A stretch of 64,000 bases of DNA from Prosthecobacter vanneervenii (GTDB taxonomy: Bacteria > Verrucomicrobiota > Verrucomicrobiia > Verrucomicrobiales > Verrucomicrobiaceae), in NCBI RefSeq assembly GCF_014203095.1, contig NZ_JACHIG010000012.1, positions 62,001 to 126,000 of the forward strand. Reading direction: 5' to 3'. Below the pieces are notes generated by a model. The model did not search any database and was not told where the DNA came from. It saw only the letters and a list, made by a program, of their open reading frames with translations. Position 1 is the stretch's first letter. Every line of letters begins with the position of its first letter. The translations under genes were made by a program, and so were the position numbers. This document shows, in pieces, positions 23,471-31,883 of the stretch.

Positions 23471-26122
23471 TCATGCCATCTTATCCGCAGGATCGAAAAC
23501 CGGCACCCGGTTTATTTCGATCACAAATTCCGCACCTCCGCCCGGATGATTCCTTGCGGTGATGTCTCCTCCCTGCGCCTGCACAAAGCCGCGCGCGATG
23601 GCCAGCCCCAGCCCAGTGCCACCCACAGGCGAGCCCTGCACACGATAGAATTTTTCAAACACCCGAAGCTCGGTGCCGGCAGGCAACCCGAAACCATGAT
23701 CGCGAATGACCAACCTGAGCTGCTGGTCACGCAGGGAGATGCTGATTTCGATCCCCGTGCCTGGCGGCGTATAGATAGCGGCATTGTGCAGGATATTGGC
23801 CACGGACTGGGTCAGCAACGCATGGTCCAGCTTCAGCAGCGGAAAATCTTCCGGCACATTCAGCCGCACCTCGTGCGCAGACAAGGGTTCGCCCACGGCT
23901 TTCCGCGCTGCCGCAATGACATCTCGTACATCGCACCAGTCGAGGTTGGGCTTGAGAACATCGGATTCCAGCCGCGTCATCTGCAGCAAACTGTCCACCA
24001 CACGCTGCAGGCGCTGTGTGGCAGTGGTGATTTCTGTCAGATACGGGCTGCTTTGCCCCGCCATTCCTTCGAGCGAGGCATTGATCACGGCAATGGGCGT
24101 CTTCAGCTCATGCGAGACGCTGTCCAGCAGCGTGCGGTGCAGTTTCTCAGACTGAGCCAGCACCTCGGCATGGCTCACCGCCTGGATGAAGTGCTCCTTC
24201 TCCAGCACCAATGCGAGCTGCAATGCAAAGGCCTCGATCATCTGCCGCGTGGCGAAGTCGAGCCGCGTCTCCTGCTCAAACTGGAGGCCCAGGACGCCCA
24301 TGGTGGCGGTAGCCGTCTGCAGCGGAAACCAGGTGGCCTCGGACTCCGGCAGTGTATCGGTGAAGCGCCCGGCACACTGCTTGTTTTCATAGCTCCAAGC
24401 CACCACGCCCCACTCTTTGAGGCTCGGCTGGAAGGTGCTGGCCATATGCACGGCTTTTGGAAGGGAGCGGTCGTTTTCACGCACGATGAGCGCGCTCTGC
24501 ACGTGCAGCAGTTCATTGATGCTGCGCAGTGCCTCTGCCAGTCCCTTGGCAGGCTCTGCCGCCAGCGCGGCGCTCTGCGTCACACGCAGCAGCGCCCCGG
24601 TCTGGCGCGCACGCCTACGCTCAGCCTCCTCACGGGCACGCAGGCGGCTGGTCAGGCTGCCCATGCTCAGCGCCACGATGAAGAACATGATGAACATGAC
24701 CCAGTCCTCCGCCTTGTTGATGAGAAAAGTGAACTGGGGCGGAATGAACAGATAGTCCCAGCAAAGCGCGCTGATCGTGGCCATGACGAGCACGGGCCCG
24801 CGGCTGAGTCGCATGGCCGCCAGCACCACGCCCAGCAAAAACACCAGCGCCACAAACATGTAGCCCGTATAGGGAACCACACCCCAGCAAAGGCTGGCAA
24901 TGGTAAAGACAGCCACCAGCGCCCAGCTGTATTCGCCGATGACGGAAGCGGAATCCGCGTCCTGCAAAACAGCCGACGTGCTCTTCTCCGCAGCCGCCAG
25001 CGGCCGCACGACGCAGACGTCGATGTCACCGCTGCCTATGATGATTTGATCCGCCAGCGACTGCCGCCACCACGAGGGCTTGTCGGGCTTGCCCACCACG
25101 ATCTGTGAGACATTGCGCTCCCGAGCCACCTGCAGCAGTGCTTCAGAGATATTCTCTCCGGTCACGGACACGACTTCGCCACCCAGCTTGCGCGCCAGTC
25201 CGAGCGCACGCGTCAGCCGCTCCTGCTCCACCGGCGTGAGCACGCGGGAGGTCTCCACCCATGCTACGATCCACGGGCAGTTCAGCCGTGTGGCGGCACG
25301 GCGCGTCCAGCGAATGAGGCTTTCGGCATACGGGCTGGGGCCCACGCCCACGAGCAGACGCGCATTTGTTTTCCACGCGCTGCTGACACGTCTGGCGCGC
25401 CGGATGTCTTCAAGGTTGCGGTCGACCTGCTCGGCGGTGAAGCGCAATGCCAGCTCGCGCAGCGCAGTGAGGTTTCCCTCCTTGAAGAAGCCGCTCACGG
25501 CCTGCTCGGCACGCTCGCCGAGGTACACTTTGCCATCTGCCATGCGCTCCAGCAGCTTTTCTACGCTGAGATCGATGAGCTGGATCTCATGCGCGCGATC
25601 CAGGATGGAATCCGGCACCGTCTCCTGAATTGTGACCCCGCTGATCTGCCGCACGATGTCCACCTGGCTGTCGATGTGCTGGACATTGAGCGTGGTGTAC
25701 ACATCGATGCCCGTGTCGATGAGCTCCAGCACATCCTGGTAGCGCTTGGCATGGCGGGAGCCAGGGGCGTTCGTATGCGCCAGCTCATCCACCAGCACGA
25801 GCTGAGGCCGCTGCGCCAGCACGGCGTCGATGTCAAACTCCTCCAGAGTAAAGCCACGGTGCTCCAGCTTCCGGCGTGGCAGGACCTGCATGTCGTCCAG
25901 CAGCGCCGCCGTCTCCGATCTGCCGTGCGTTTCCACGATGCCGACCAACACCTCCACCCCTTCTTTCACACGCTGCCTCGCGGTCTGCAGCATGGCGTAG
26001 GTCTTGCCCACTCCTGGGCACATGCCGAGAAAGATGTGCAGCTTGCCGGATTTGGCCACGGCATCCGAACGCTGCACCTGCGCCAGCAGAGCATCGGGGT
26101 CGGGGCGTGTGTCGTCGTTCAT
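23471..26122 (-). CDS. kdpD: Sensor histidine kinase KdpD
   Basis: This 883-residue kinase senses potassium limitation and turgor-linked cues. It has the family's layout: an N-terminal KdpD domain with Walker A GMCPGVGKTYAML (near residue 33) and ELAHTN, a universal-stress-like domain (about 250-370), four membrane helices of the DUF4118 type (about 395-500), a GAF-like region, HisKA with phospho-accepting H671 in SHELKTP, and an ATPase domain with GGTGLGLAIARGF. Length is normal (E. coli KdpD has 894 residues). It begins 11 bases after kdpC and is collinear with the transporter genes. Confidence 0.97.
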   Translation of the reverse strand: MNDDTRPDPDALLAQVQRSDAVAKSGKLHIFLGMCPGVGKTYAMLQTARQRVKEGVEVLVGIVETHGRSETAALLDDMQVLPRRKLEHRGFTLEEFDIDAVLAQRPQLVLVDELAHTNAPGSRHAKRYQDVLELIDTGIDVYTTLNVQHIDSQVDIVRQISGVTIQETVPDSILDRAHEIQLIDLSVEKLLERMADGKVYLGERAEQAVSGFFKEGNLTALRELALRFTAEQVDRNLEDIRRARRVSSAWKTNARLLVGVGPSPYAESLIRWTRRAATRLNCPWIVAWVETSRVLTPVEQERLTRALGLARKLGGEVVSVTGENISEALLQVARERNVSQIVVGKPDKPSWWRQSLADQIIIGSGDIDVCVVRPLAAAEKSTSAVLQDADSASVIGEYSWALVAVFTIASLCWGVVPYTGYMFVALVFLLGVVLAAMRLSRGPVLVMATISALCWDYLFIPPQFTFLINKAEDWVMFIMFFIVALSMGSLTSRLRAREEAERRRARQTGALLRVTQSAALAAEPAKGLAEALRSINELLHVQSALIVRENDRSLPKAVHMASTFQPSLKEWGVVAWSYENKQCAGRFTDTLPESEATWFPLQTATATMGVLGLQFEQETRLDFATRQMIEAFALQLALVLEKEHFIQAVSHAEVLAQSEKLHRTLLDSVSHELKTPIAVINASLEGMAGQSSPYLTEITTATQRLQRVVDSLLQMTRLESDVLKPNLDWCDVRDVIAAARKAVGEPLSAHEVRLNVPEDFPLLKLDHALLTQSVANILHNAAIYTPPGTGIEISISLRDQQLRLVIRDHGFGLPAGTELRVFEKFYRVQGSPVGGTGLGLAIARGFVQAQGGDITARNHPGGGAEFVIEINRVPVFDPADKMA

Positions 26123-26133
26123 GACCTCGGGGA

Positions 26134-26718
26134 TTACTTCAAAGCATCAAGGCTCAGATTCAACTTTAATACGTTCACTCCGGCATCGCCGAAGATGCCA
26201 AGATCAGGCTTGGCGGTATTTGCCGCGACCAGTTCCTTCACTTTCTCCACGCTGAGACTGCGCGCCTTGGCCACACGGACGGCCTGCAGCACCGCATTCT
26301 TCACGCTGATGTGCGGATCGAGGCCGCTGCCTGAAGCGGTGACGGCATCCGCAGGCACAGCCTCTTTGTCGCTGAAACCGTTTTCAGTGCGATACGCCGT
26401 GATGCGCTCCTTCAACGCATCATTCAGCTTTTGTGAGGTAGGGCCCAGATTGCTGCCACTGGAACTGGTGGCGTCATAGCCCATGCCCGCAGCGCTGGGG
26501 CGCGGGTGAAAGTACTGAGCGCCGGAGAAGTTCTGCCCCAAGAGCGAGGAGCCGCGCACGACGCCGTCTTTGTCGGTGATTAGGCTGCCGTGGGCTTTGC
26601 TCTTGAACGCAGCCTGGGAAATGCCGGTGACAACGAGGGGATACACACCGCAGGTGACCGCTGCAAGCACGAGCGTGGCGGAGATGGCAGGACGGAGTTC
26701 TGAAAAGAGAGCTTTCAT
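26134..26718 (-). CDS. kdpC: Potassium-transporting ATPase subunit C
   Basis: This 194-residue subunit has one N-terminal membrane helix (PAISATLVLAAVTCGVYPLVV) and a periplasmic domain containing the conserved GSSLLGQNF, YFHPRPSAAG and ASGSGLDPHIS motifs. KdpC stabilises the KdpFABC complex. I set the start at the ATG at 26718, four bases after the kdpB stop. The longer in-frame reading would run into kdpB and lacks family support. It carries the usual C-terminal VNVLKLNLSLD helix. Confidence 0.96.
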   Translation of the reverse strand: MKALFSELRPAISATLVLAAVTCGVYPLVVTGISQAAFKSKAHGSLITDKDGVVRGSSLLGQNFSGAQYFHPRPSAAGMGYDATSSSGSNLGPTSQKLNDALKERITAYRTENGFSDKEAVPADAVTASGSGLDPHISVKNAVLQAVRVAKARSLSVEKVKELVAANTAKPDLGIFGDAGVNVLKLNLSLDALK

Positions 26719-26722
26719 GGGA

Positions 26723-28744
26723 TTAAGCGAGATGAAGGGTGGCAACGATGACATCAATGGCCTTGATGCCGATGAAGGGAACGACGACACCGCCGAAGCC
26801 GTAGATGAGCAGATTCCGCTGGAGCACGGCGGCAGCGCCCATGGGGCGATAGGGCACCCCTTTCAGCGCCAGCGGGATGAGGGCGATGATGATGAGCGCA
26901 TTGAAGATGACGGCGCTCAGGATGGCGCTCTGCGGGCTGGCCAGGCCCATGATGTTCAGCGGGCTGATGGCCGGAAAGGTGGCCATGAGCATGGCCGGAA
27001 TGATGGCGAAGTATTTCGCGATATCGTTGGCAATGCTGAAGGTGGTGAGCGAGCCGCGCGTCATGAGCAGCTGCTTCCCGATCTCGACGATCTCGATGAG
27101 CTTCGTGGGATTGCTGTCGAGATCGACCATGTTGCCCGCTTCACGCGCGGCCTGCGTGCCAGTGTTCATGGCCACGCCCACGTCGGCCTGGGCCAGGGCG
27201 GGAGCGTCGTTGGTGCCGTCTCCAGTCATGGCCACGAGGTGCCCCTCCGACTGTTCGGCACGGATGCGGCGTAACTTGTCCTCGGGCGTGGCCTGGGCCA
27301 TGAAGTCATCCACCCCCGCCTCGGCGGCGATGGCGGCGGCGGTCATCGGATTGTCTCCTGTGATCATGACGGTGCGGATGCCCATTTTGCGCAACTGGGC
27401 AAAGCGCTCCTTGATGCCGCCCTTCACCACGTCCTTGAGTTCCACCACGCCGAGCACCTTGTTTCCGTCACACACCACGAGCGGAGTGCGTCCCGCACGA
27501 GAGGCGGTTTCAACAGTCTTGGCAATTTCAGGCGGATACACGCCGCCCTGAGACTCGACATGATTTTTGATCGAATCCGCCGCGCCTTTGCGAATGCTGC
27601 GACCGTCCAGGTCCACACCACTCATGCGAGTCTGTGCAGTGAAGGGGATGAAGGTGGCATGCGGTGCGGCGAGCTCGCGGCCGCGCAGGTTGAACTTGTC
27701 CTTGGCCAGCACCACGATGCTGCGGCCTTCTGGCGTCTCATCTGCAAGGGAGGCCAGCTGCGCGGCATCGGCCAGCTGCTGCTCCGTGATGCCAGGCGCA
27801 GGGCGAAAATCTGACGCCATGCGATTGCCGATGGTGATGGTGCCTGTCTTGTCCAGCAGCAGCACGTCGATGTCTCCCGCAGCCTCCACGGCACGGCCGC
27901 TGGTGGCCATGACATTGCGGCGAATGAGGCGGTCGATACCGCTGATCCCAATGGCGCTGAGCAGGCCGCCGATGGTGGTGGGGATCAGGCACACGAGCAG
28001 CGCAATGAGCACCGGCGTGGAGAATTCCACCGCCGAGTAGATGCCGAACGGACGCAGCGTGATGCACACAAGCAGAAAGATGAGCGTCATGGCGGAAAGC
28101 AGGATCGTGAGCGCGATCTCGTTCGGCGTCTTCTGGCGCTGTGCGCCTTCCACCATCGAGATCATGCGGTCGATGAAGGTGTTTCCCTTCTCCGAGGTGA
28201 TGCGGATGACGATGCGGTCGCTGATGACGCGCGTGCCGCCTGTCACGGCGCTTCGGTCACCGCCGCTTTCGCGGATGACGGGAGCGGACTCGCCGGTGAT
28301 GGCAGCCTCATCGACGCTGGCGATGCCTTCAATGACTTCGCCATCGGCGGGAATGACATCGCCGGTCTCACAAACGACGAGGTCGCCTTTTTCCAACATG
28401 GGAGCGGGTGTCTGCATCTCGATGCCATTTTTCAGTTTGCGAGCAATGGTGTCTTTTCTTGCGGCACGCAGGCTGGCCGCCTGCGCCTTGCCACGACCTT
28501 CCGCCACGGCTTCGGCGTAGTTGGCAAACAGCACGGTGAACCACAGCCAGATGCTGAGTTGGGTGATGAAGCCGTGGTCGGCCTTGCTGGTGAAAATGCT
28601 CACGGTAGTGAGGACCGCACCCACGAGCGTGACAAACATGACGGGATTTTTCACCATCAGGCGCGGGTCCAGCTTCTGCAGCGCCCCGCCGACAGCGGGG
28701 ACGAGGATAGAGGCATCAAAGAGAGAGGTGGGTTTGTGTGACAT
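26723..28744 (-). CDS. kdpB: Potassium-transporting P-type ATPase subunit B
   Basis: This 673-residue P-type ATPase energises KdpFABC. The phosphorylated aspartate is D298 in DKTGTIT. The actuator motif ITGES and the hinge [21 protein letters not shown] are present, and seven or so membrane helices surround them. Length matches E. coli KdpB (682 residues). It lies between a porin-like gene (41 bases) and kdpC (4 bases). Confidence 0.98.
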   Translation of the reverse strand: MSHKPTSLFDASILVPAVGGALQKLDPRLMVKNPVMFVTLVGAVLTTVSIFTSKADHGFITQLSIWLWFTVLFANYAEAVAEGRGKAQAASLRAARKDTIARKLKNGIEMQTPAPMLEKGDLVVCETGDVIPADGEVIEGIASVDEAAITGESAPVIRESGGDRSAVTGGTRVISDRIVIRITSEKGNTFIDRMISMVEGAQRQKTPNEIALTILLSAMTLIFLLVCITLRPFGIYSAVEFSTPVLIALLVCLIPTTIGGLLSAIGISGIDRLIRRNVMATSGRAVEAAGDIDVLLLDKTGTITIGNRMASDFRPAPGITEQQLADAAQLASLADETPEGRSIVVLAKDKFNLRGRELAAPHATFIPFTAQTRMSGVDLDGRSIRKGAADSIKNHVESQGGVYPPEIAKTVETASRAGRTPLVVCDGNKVLGVVELKDVVKGGIKERFAQLRKMGIRTVMITGDNPMTAAAIAAEAGVDDFMAQATPEDKLRRIRAEQSEGHLVAMTGDGTNDAPALAQADVGVAMNTGTQAAREAGNMVDLDSNPTKLIEIVEIGKQLLMTRGSLTTFSIANDIAKYFAIIPAMLMATFPAISPLNIMGLASPQSAILSAVIFNALIIIALIPLALKGVPYRPMGAAAVLQRNLLIYGFGGVVVPFIGIKAIDVIVATLHLA

Positions 28745-28785
28745 GGGGGTAGGGCCTTGGGCCTTTTGAGTTCAATGAATGAGTG

Positions 28786-29844
28786 TCAGGAAAAACGGAT
28801 GCTGAAGGATGCCAGGAGGGAGGTGCTGCTGCGCAACAGGGAGTCTCCGCGCTGAAAGGCCGGAGAGCTGTTGCGCAGGTATCTCATCTCCACGCGGAAG
28901 AGCAGATTCTTGCTGATCTGGCGGTCCACATTGAATGACACGCCTGTGAGGGCAGTCCTGCCCGGCAGGCTTACGATGACCCCGGAGGCGTCGTTATACT
29001 GCTCCACGCGGAAGGCTGTGGCCCAGCGGTCATCCAGCTTCCAACGCAGGATGGCATTGGGCGACCACCACAGGTTGTTTCCGCTGGTGGCACGCTGCTG
29101 CCAGCCGATGTCGCAGCCCAGATACATGCTCACAGCACTGCTCAGCACCAGGTGCGCATACAGGTTGTTAAAGTAGCGCATGCGGCGCTGGTCATCTGGA
29201 AACTCGCTGCCGGCATAAGTGCTCCAGTTCAGCAGCAGACGGTCATGGGGAGTCCACGCCACCTTGGTGCCAAAGCCCGGCAGGCTGTTGCCCGCCAGCG
29301 GGCGCACACGTTGCCAGCCATCCACCACGAGAAACGCCAGCTCCCACTCTTTCTTCGGCTTCCAGGTCAGGCGGCCGCCGGTCAGGAAGTAAGGGGAGTT
29401 TTCCGCCATGAGGCTGCGGCTAAGCGTGTAGTTGTCCGCGCCGATCGCGCTTTCAAAACCGATGTGCGAGCTGAACTCCCCCACATCCAGCCACAGGGTG
29501 CGGCTGCGGTTCAAAGCGACACCGACATAAGTGTCGTAAAAGTGCTGCAGCAGATCAGGTTCCGCAGCCAGGTTGATACGAGAATACGTGCCTGCCATGA
29601 GCCCCAGGCTGGCGTGGTACCAGCCGCCATTAAGCTCGACCTGGATGAGCGCCAGATTGACAGCCGGTGCATCGGTGGTGGTGTGGTTGTAGAGAAAGCC
29701 AGGCCTGCGATGGTTCACGGGCTCGTTGAAGTCGTAGCCATAGTAGGTGTCCGCATAGCCTTTGTAGGCCACGGTGACCGCGTCGCTTTCTGCGCGCGAC
29801 ACGAACGGCGCGAGCAGGAGCAGGCTGAAGAAATGTGCTTTCAT
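28786..29844 (-). CDS. Outer-membrane beta-barrel porin within the kdp operon
   Basis: This 352-residue protein has a signal peptide (MKAHFFSLLLLAPFVSR). It then shows alternating hydrophobic/polar strands typical of a beta-barrel (YKGYADTYYGYDFN, WYHASLGLMAGTYS, NNLYAHLVLSSAVSMYLG) and ends in Phe-Ser after SFSIRFS, the outer-membrane assembly signature. It is related to the putative outer-membrane barrels (OmpL/BBP2 type) found in some kdp operons of Bacteroidota and relatives. Its place between kdpA and kdpB suggests a pore for potassium across the outer membrane. The ATG at 29844 opens the signal peptide; upstream in-frame residues overlap kdpA. Confidence 0.85.
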   Translation of the reverse strand: MKAHFFSLLLLAPFVSRAESDAVTVAYKGYADTYYGYDFNEPVNHRRPGFLYNHTTTDAPAVNLALIQVELNGGWYHASLGLMAGTYSRINLAAEPDLLQHFYDTYVGVALNRSRTLWLDVGEFSSHIGFESAIGADNYTLSRSLMAENSPYFLTGGRLTWKPKKEWELAFLVVDGWQRVRPLAGNSLPGFGTKVAWTPHDRLLLNWSTYAGSEFPDDQRRMRYFNNLYAHLVLSSAVSMYLGCDIGWQQRATSGNNLWWSPNAILRWKLDDRWATAFRVEQYNDASGVIVSLPGRTALTGVSFNVDRQISKNLLFRVEMRYLRNSSPAFQRGDSLLRSSTSLLASFSIRFS

Positions 29845-29875
29845 GGTGCGAGACCCACGTGGTGAACTGGCAGAT

Positions 29876-31588
29876 TTAAAACAAACGACCTTGGGTTGTG
29901 AGGAAGTGCTCCACCACAGGACCCAGCGCGAGCGCGGGCAGGAAATTGAGCGCACCGATGAGCAGCACGGTGCCGATGAGCAGCACGGTGAAGGTGGCGC
30001 CATTGACTGGAAAAGTTCCGGCGCTCGGAGGCACGGCCTGCTTGCCCGCGAGCGATCCGGCAATGGCCATGATGGGAACGATCATGAGGAAGCGACCTAT
30101 GAGCATGGCAAGGCCCAGCGTGGTGTTATACCACGGTGTATTAGCGGTGAGACCTGCGAAGGCGCTGCCGTTGTTGCCGGTGGCTGAGCTGAAAGCATAG
30201 AGCATCTCGCTGAAGCCATGCGGTCCGGCATTGTTCAGGCCCGCCATGCCCCAGGCGCTCACGCAGGCCCAGGCGGTGAAGCCCAGGATGCTGAGTGTGA
30301 GGATGAGCAGCGTCAGCATGGCCAGCTTTACCTCCCTGGCCTGGATCTTCTTGCCCAGATACTCCGGTGTGCGTCCCACCATGAGACCTGCGATGAAAAC
30401 TGCGAGGATGACAAACACAAGCATGCCGTACAACCCGGCACCGACACCGCCGATGACCACTTCTCCCAACTCGATCATAAAGAGCGGCACCAGCCCGCCG
30501 AGGGCGGTGAAGGAGTCGTGCATGGAGTTCACCGCACCGCAGGAAGCCGCCGTGGTGATGGTGGCAAACAGGGCTGAATTGAAAACCCCAAAACGCACCT
30601 CCTTGCCCTCCATGTTGCCATCCGCGGCGGCTACGCCGAGCTGCTGATGGATGGGGTTTCCCATGGCCTCATAGTGGGCACACACAAGCACACCGCCGAC
30701 AAAGAGCACCATCATGGCAGCCCACACAGCCCAGCCGTGCCCTTGGTTCTTTACCATGCGCCCGAGGTAGTAGGTCAGCGCGCTGCCGATGGCGAAGATC
30801 GAGAGCATCTGCACGAAGTTGGAAAGCGGGGTCGGATTTTCGAAAGGATGCGCTGCATTCGCATTCATGAAGCCGCCGCCATTGGTGCCCAACATTTTGA
30901 TGGCCACCTGCGAGGCCACCGGCCCCTGGGCGATGACCTGCTCCGCACCTTCCAACGTCTTCGCCTTGGTGTAGGCGTCAAAGTTTTGAATCATGCCCTG
31001 TGAGACCAGGAAGATGGCAAACACCAGGCAGATCGGCAGCAGGAGGTAATACGTCACACGCACCAGATCGGCCCAGAAGCTGCCCACCGTCTTAGCCGAG
31101 CTGCGGGAGATGCCACGCACCAGAGCTGCGGCGATGCCAATGCCCACGGCGGCGGAGGTGAAGTTGTGAAAGGTCAGCCCCACCATCTGCGAAAAGTAGG
31201 ACATCGTGGCCTCGCCGCCATAGCTCTGCCAGTTGGTGTTGGTGGTGAAGCTGACAGCCGTGTTGAAGGCCAGGTGATGACTCAAGGCAGGAAAGCCCTG
31301 CGGATTCAGCGGCAGCACATCCTGCAGGCGCAGGATCGCATAAGTGAAGACCACGCCCACGAGGCTGAAGGCCAGCATGGCAAAGGTGTACTGCAGCCAG
31401 GTCTGCTCACGCCTGGGGTCCACGCCCAGCAGCTTGTAGCTGAGATTTTCCAGAGGCTTGAGCACCGGGTCCAGCCAGGTGCGGCCGTCGGCGTCCAGCA
31501 CCTGCACGAGGTAGAGGCCCAGCGGCTTGGTGATGAGGGCCAGGAGGCCGATGAAAAGAGCAAATTGCAGCCAGTCGGTGGAGTGCAT
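29876..31588 (-). CDS. kdpA: Potassium-transporting ATPase subunit A
   Basis: This 570-residue channel-like subunit has about ten membrane helices. The selectivity-filter loops of the SKT superfamily are visible, notably GTNGGGFMNANAAHPFENPTPLSNF, FNTAVSFTTNTNW and SSATGNNGSAFAGL. KdpA supplies the potassium pathway of the KdpFABC complex in the inner membrane. It follows kdpF by 15 bases and precedes the porin gene by 31. Confidence 0.98.
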   Translation of the reverse strand: MHSTDWLQFALFIGLLALITKPLGLYLVQVLDADGRTWLDPVLKPLENLSYKLLGVDPRREQTWLQYTFAMLAFSLVGVVFTYAILRLQDVLPLNPQGFPALSHHLAFNTAVSFTTNTNWQSYGGEATMSYFSQMVGLTFHNFTSAAVGIGIAAALVRGISRSSAKTVGSFWADLVRVTYYLLLPICLVFAIFLVSQGMIQNFDAYTKAKTLEGAEQVIAQGPVASQVAIKMLGTNGGGFMNANAAHPFENPTPLSNFVQMLSIFAIGSALTYYLGRMVKNQGHGWAVWAAMMVLFVGGVLVCAHYEAMGNPIHQQLGVAAADGNMEGKEVRFGVFNSALFATITTAASCGAVNSMHDSFTALGGLVPLFMIELGEVVIGGVGAGLYGMLVFVILAVFIAGLMVGRTPEYLGKKIQAREVKLAMLTLLILTLSILGFTAWACVSAWGMAGLNNAGPHGFSEMLYAFSSATGNNGSAFAGLTANTPWYNTTLGLAMLIGRFLMIVPIMAIAGSLAGKQAVPPSAGTFPVNGATFTVLLIGTVLLIGALNFLPALALGPVVEHFLTTQGRLF

Positions 31589-31603
31589 GGTGAAAGCAGC
31601 AGG

Positions 31604-31687
31604 TTAGAATTTTTCCGGACGCAGCATCGCCACCATCAGGTAGGCGAGCAGGGCCAGGGCGATGAGCCCGACGAGGATGGTTTCCAT
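31604..31687 (-). CDS. kdpF: KdpF small membrane subunit
   Basis: A 27-residue ORF too short for standard callers. It reads as METILVGLIALALLAYL followed by MVAMLRPEKF. One membrane helix and the terminal RPEKF match the KdpF family, whose members end in RPExF or PExF. KdpF stabilises KdpFABC. It sits 15 bases before kdpA and 12 bases after the preceding 27-residue ORF. Confidence 0.93.
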   Translation of the reverse strand: METILVGLIALALLAYLMVAMLRPEKF

Positions 31688-31699
31688 GGTGGCGAGGGA

Positions 31700-31783
31700 T
31701 TAGAGGGTTTCGCATCCTCGTGTGTAGAGTCCGCAGAGCAGAAAGAACGCTACGGTGATGCCGAGGTAGATGAGGTCATTCAT
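31700..31783 (-). CDS. 27-residue membrane ORF at the head of the kdp operon
   Basis: An ATG-started ORF of 27 codons reads MNDLIYLGITVAFFLLCGLY then TRGCETL. It has one predicted helix and a charged tail. Similar tiny proteins with a YLGxTxxFFxLCxxYxRxCExL-like pattern precede kdpF in other genomes, but I cannot confirm this by search. It is not KdpF, which follows 12 bases downstream. Equal length, spacing and position argue that it is made and may be another small Kdp partner or a leader peptide. Confidence 0.72.
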   Translation of the reverse strand: MNDLIYLGITVAFFLLCGLYTRGCETL

Positions 31784-31788
31784 GGCGT

Positions 31789-31806
31789 GGTGGATGTTGA
31801 TCCACC
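31789..31806 (-). promoter_or_regulatory. Hairpin just ahead of the kdp leader ORF
   Basis: A 7-bp perfect stem GGTGGAT/ATCCACC with a four-base loop ends five bases before the start codon of the 27-residue ORF. As RNA it could influence ribosome access; as DNA it may be an operator. No function is demonstrated. Confidence 0.45.
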
Positions 31807-31856
31807 GCCACGATGCGCGATTCCCGGATGCTGCCGAGTTAAAGGCGGGACTTGAT

Positions 31857-31878
31857 GCGTTAAAAAAGCGTAAAAAAG
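31857..31878 (-). promoter_or_regulatory. Candidate KdpE box: T-tract direct repeat
   Basis: On the operon strand two T6 tracts follow one another at 11-base spacing as CTTTTTTACGC and TTTTTTAACGC. E. coli KdpE binds a T-rich site of similar look (TTTATACTTTTTTTACA). The repeats lie about 75-95 bases ahead of the first kdp ORF, after the kup stop. No strong hairpin precedes them, so a kup terminator is less likely. Confidence 0.5.
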
Positions 31879-31883
31879 AGAGA

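Noticed and set aside
23546-25108. 520-residue plus-strand reading
   Set aside because: It is antisense to kdpD, has no recognisable domain and is rich in His, Gln and Arg as shadows usually are.
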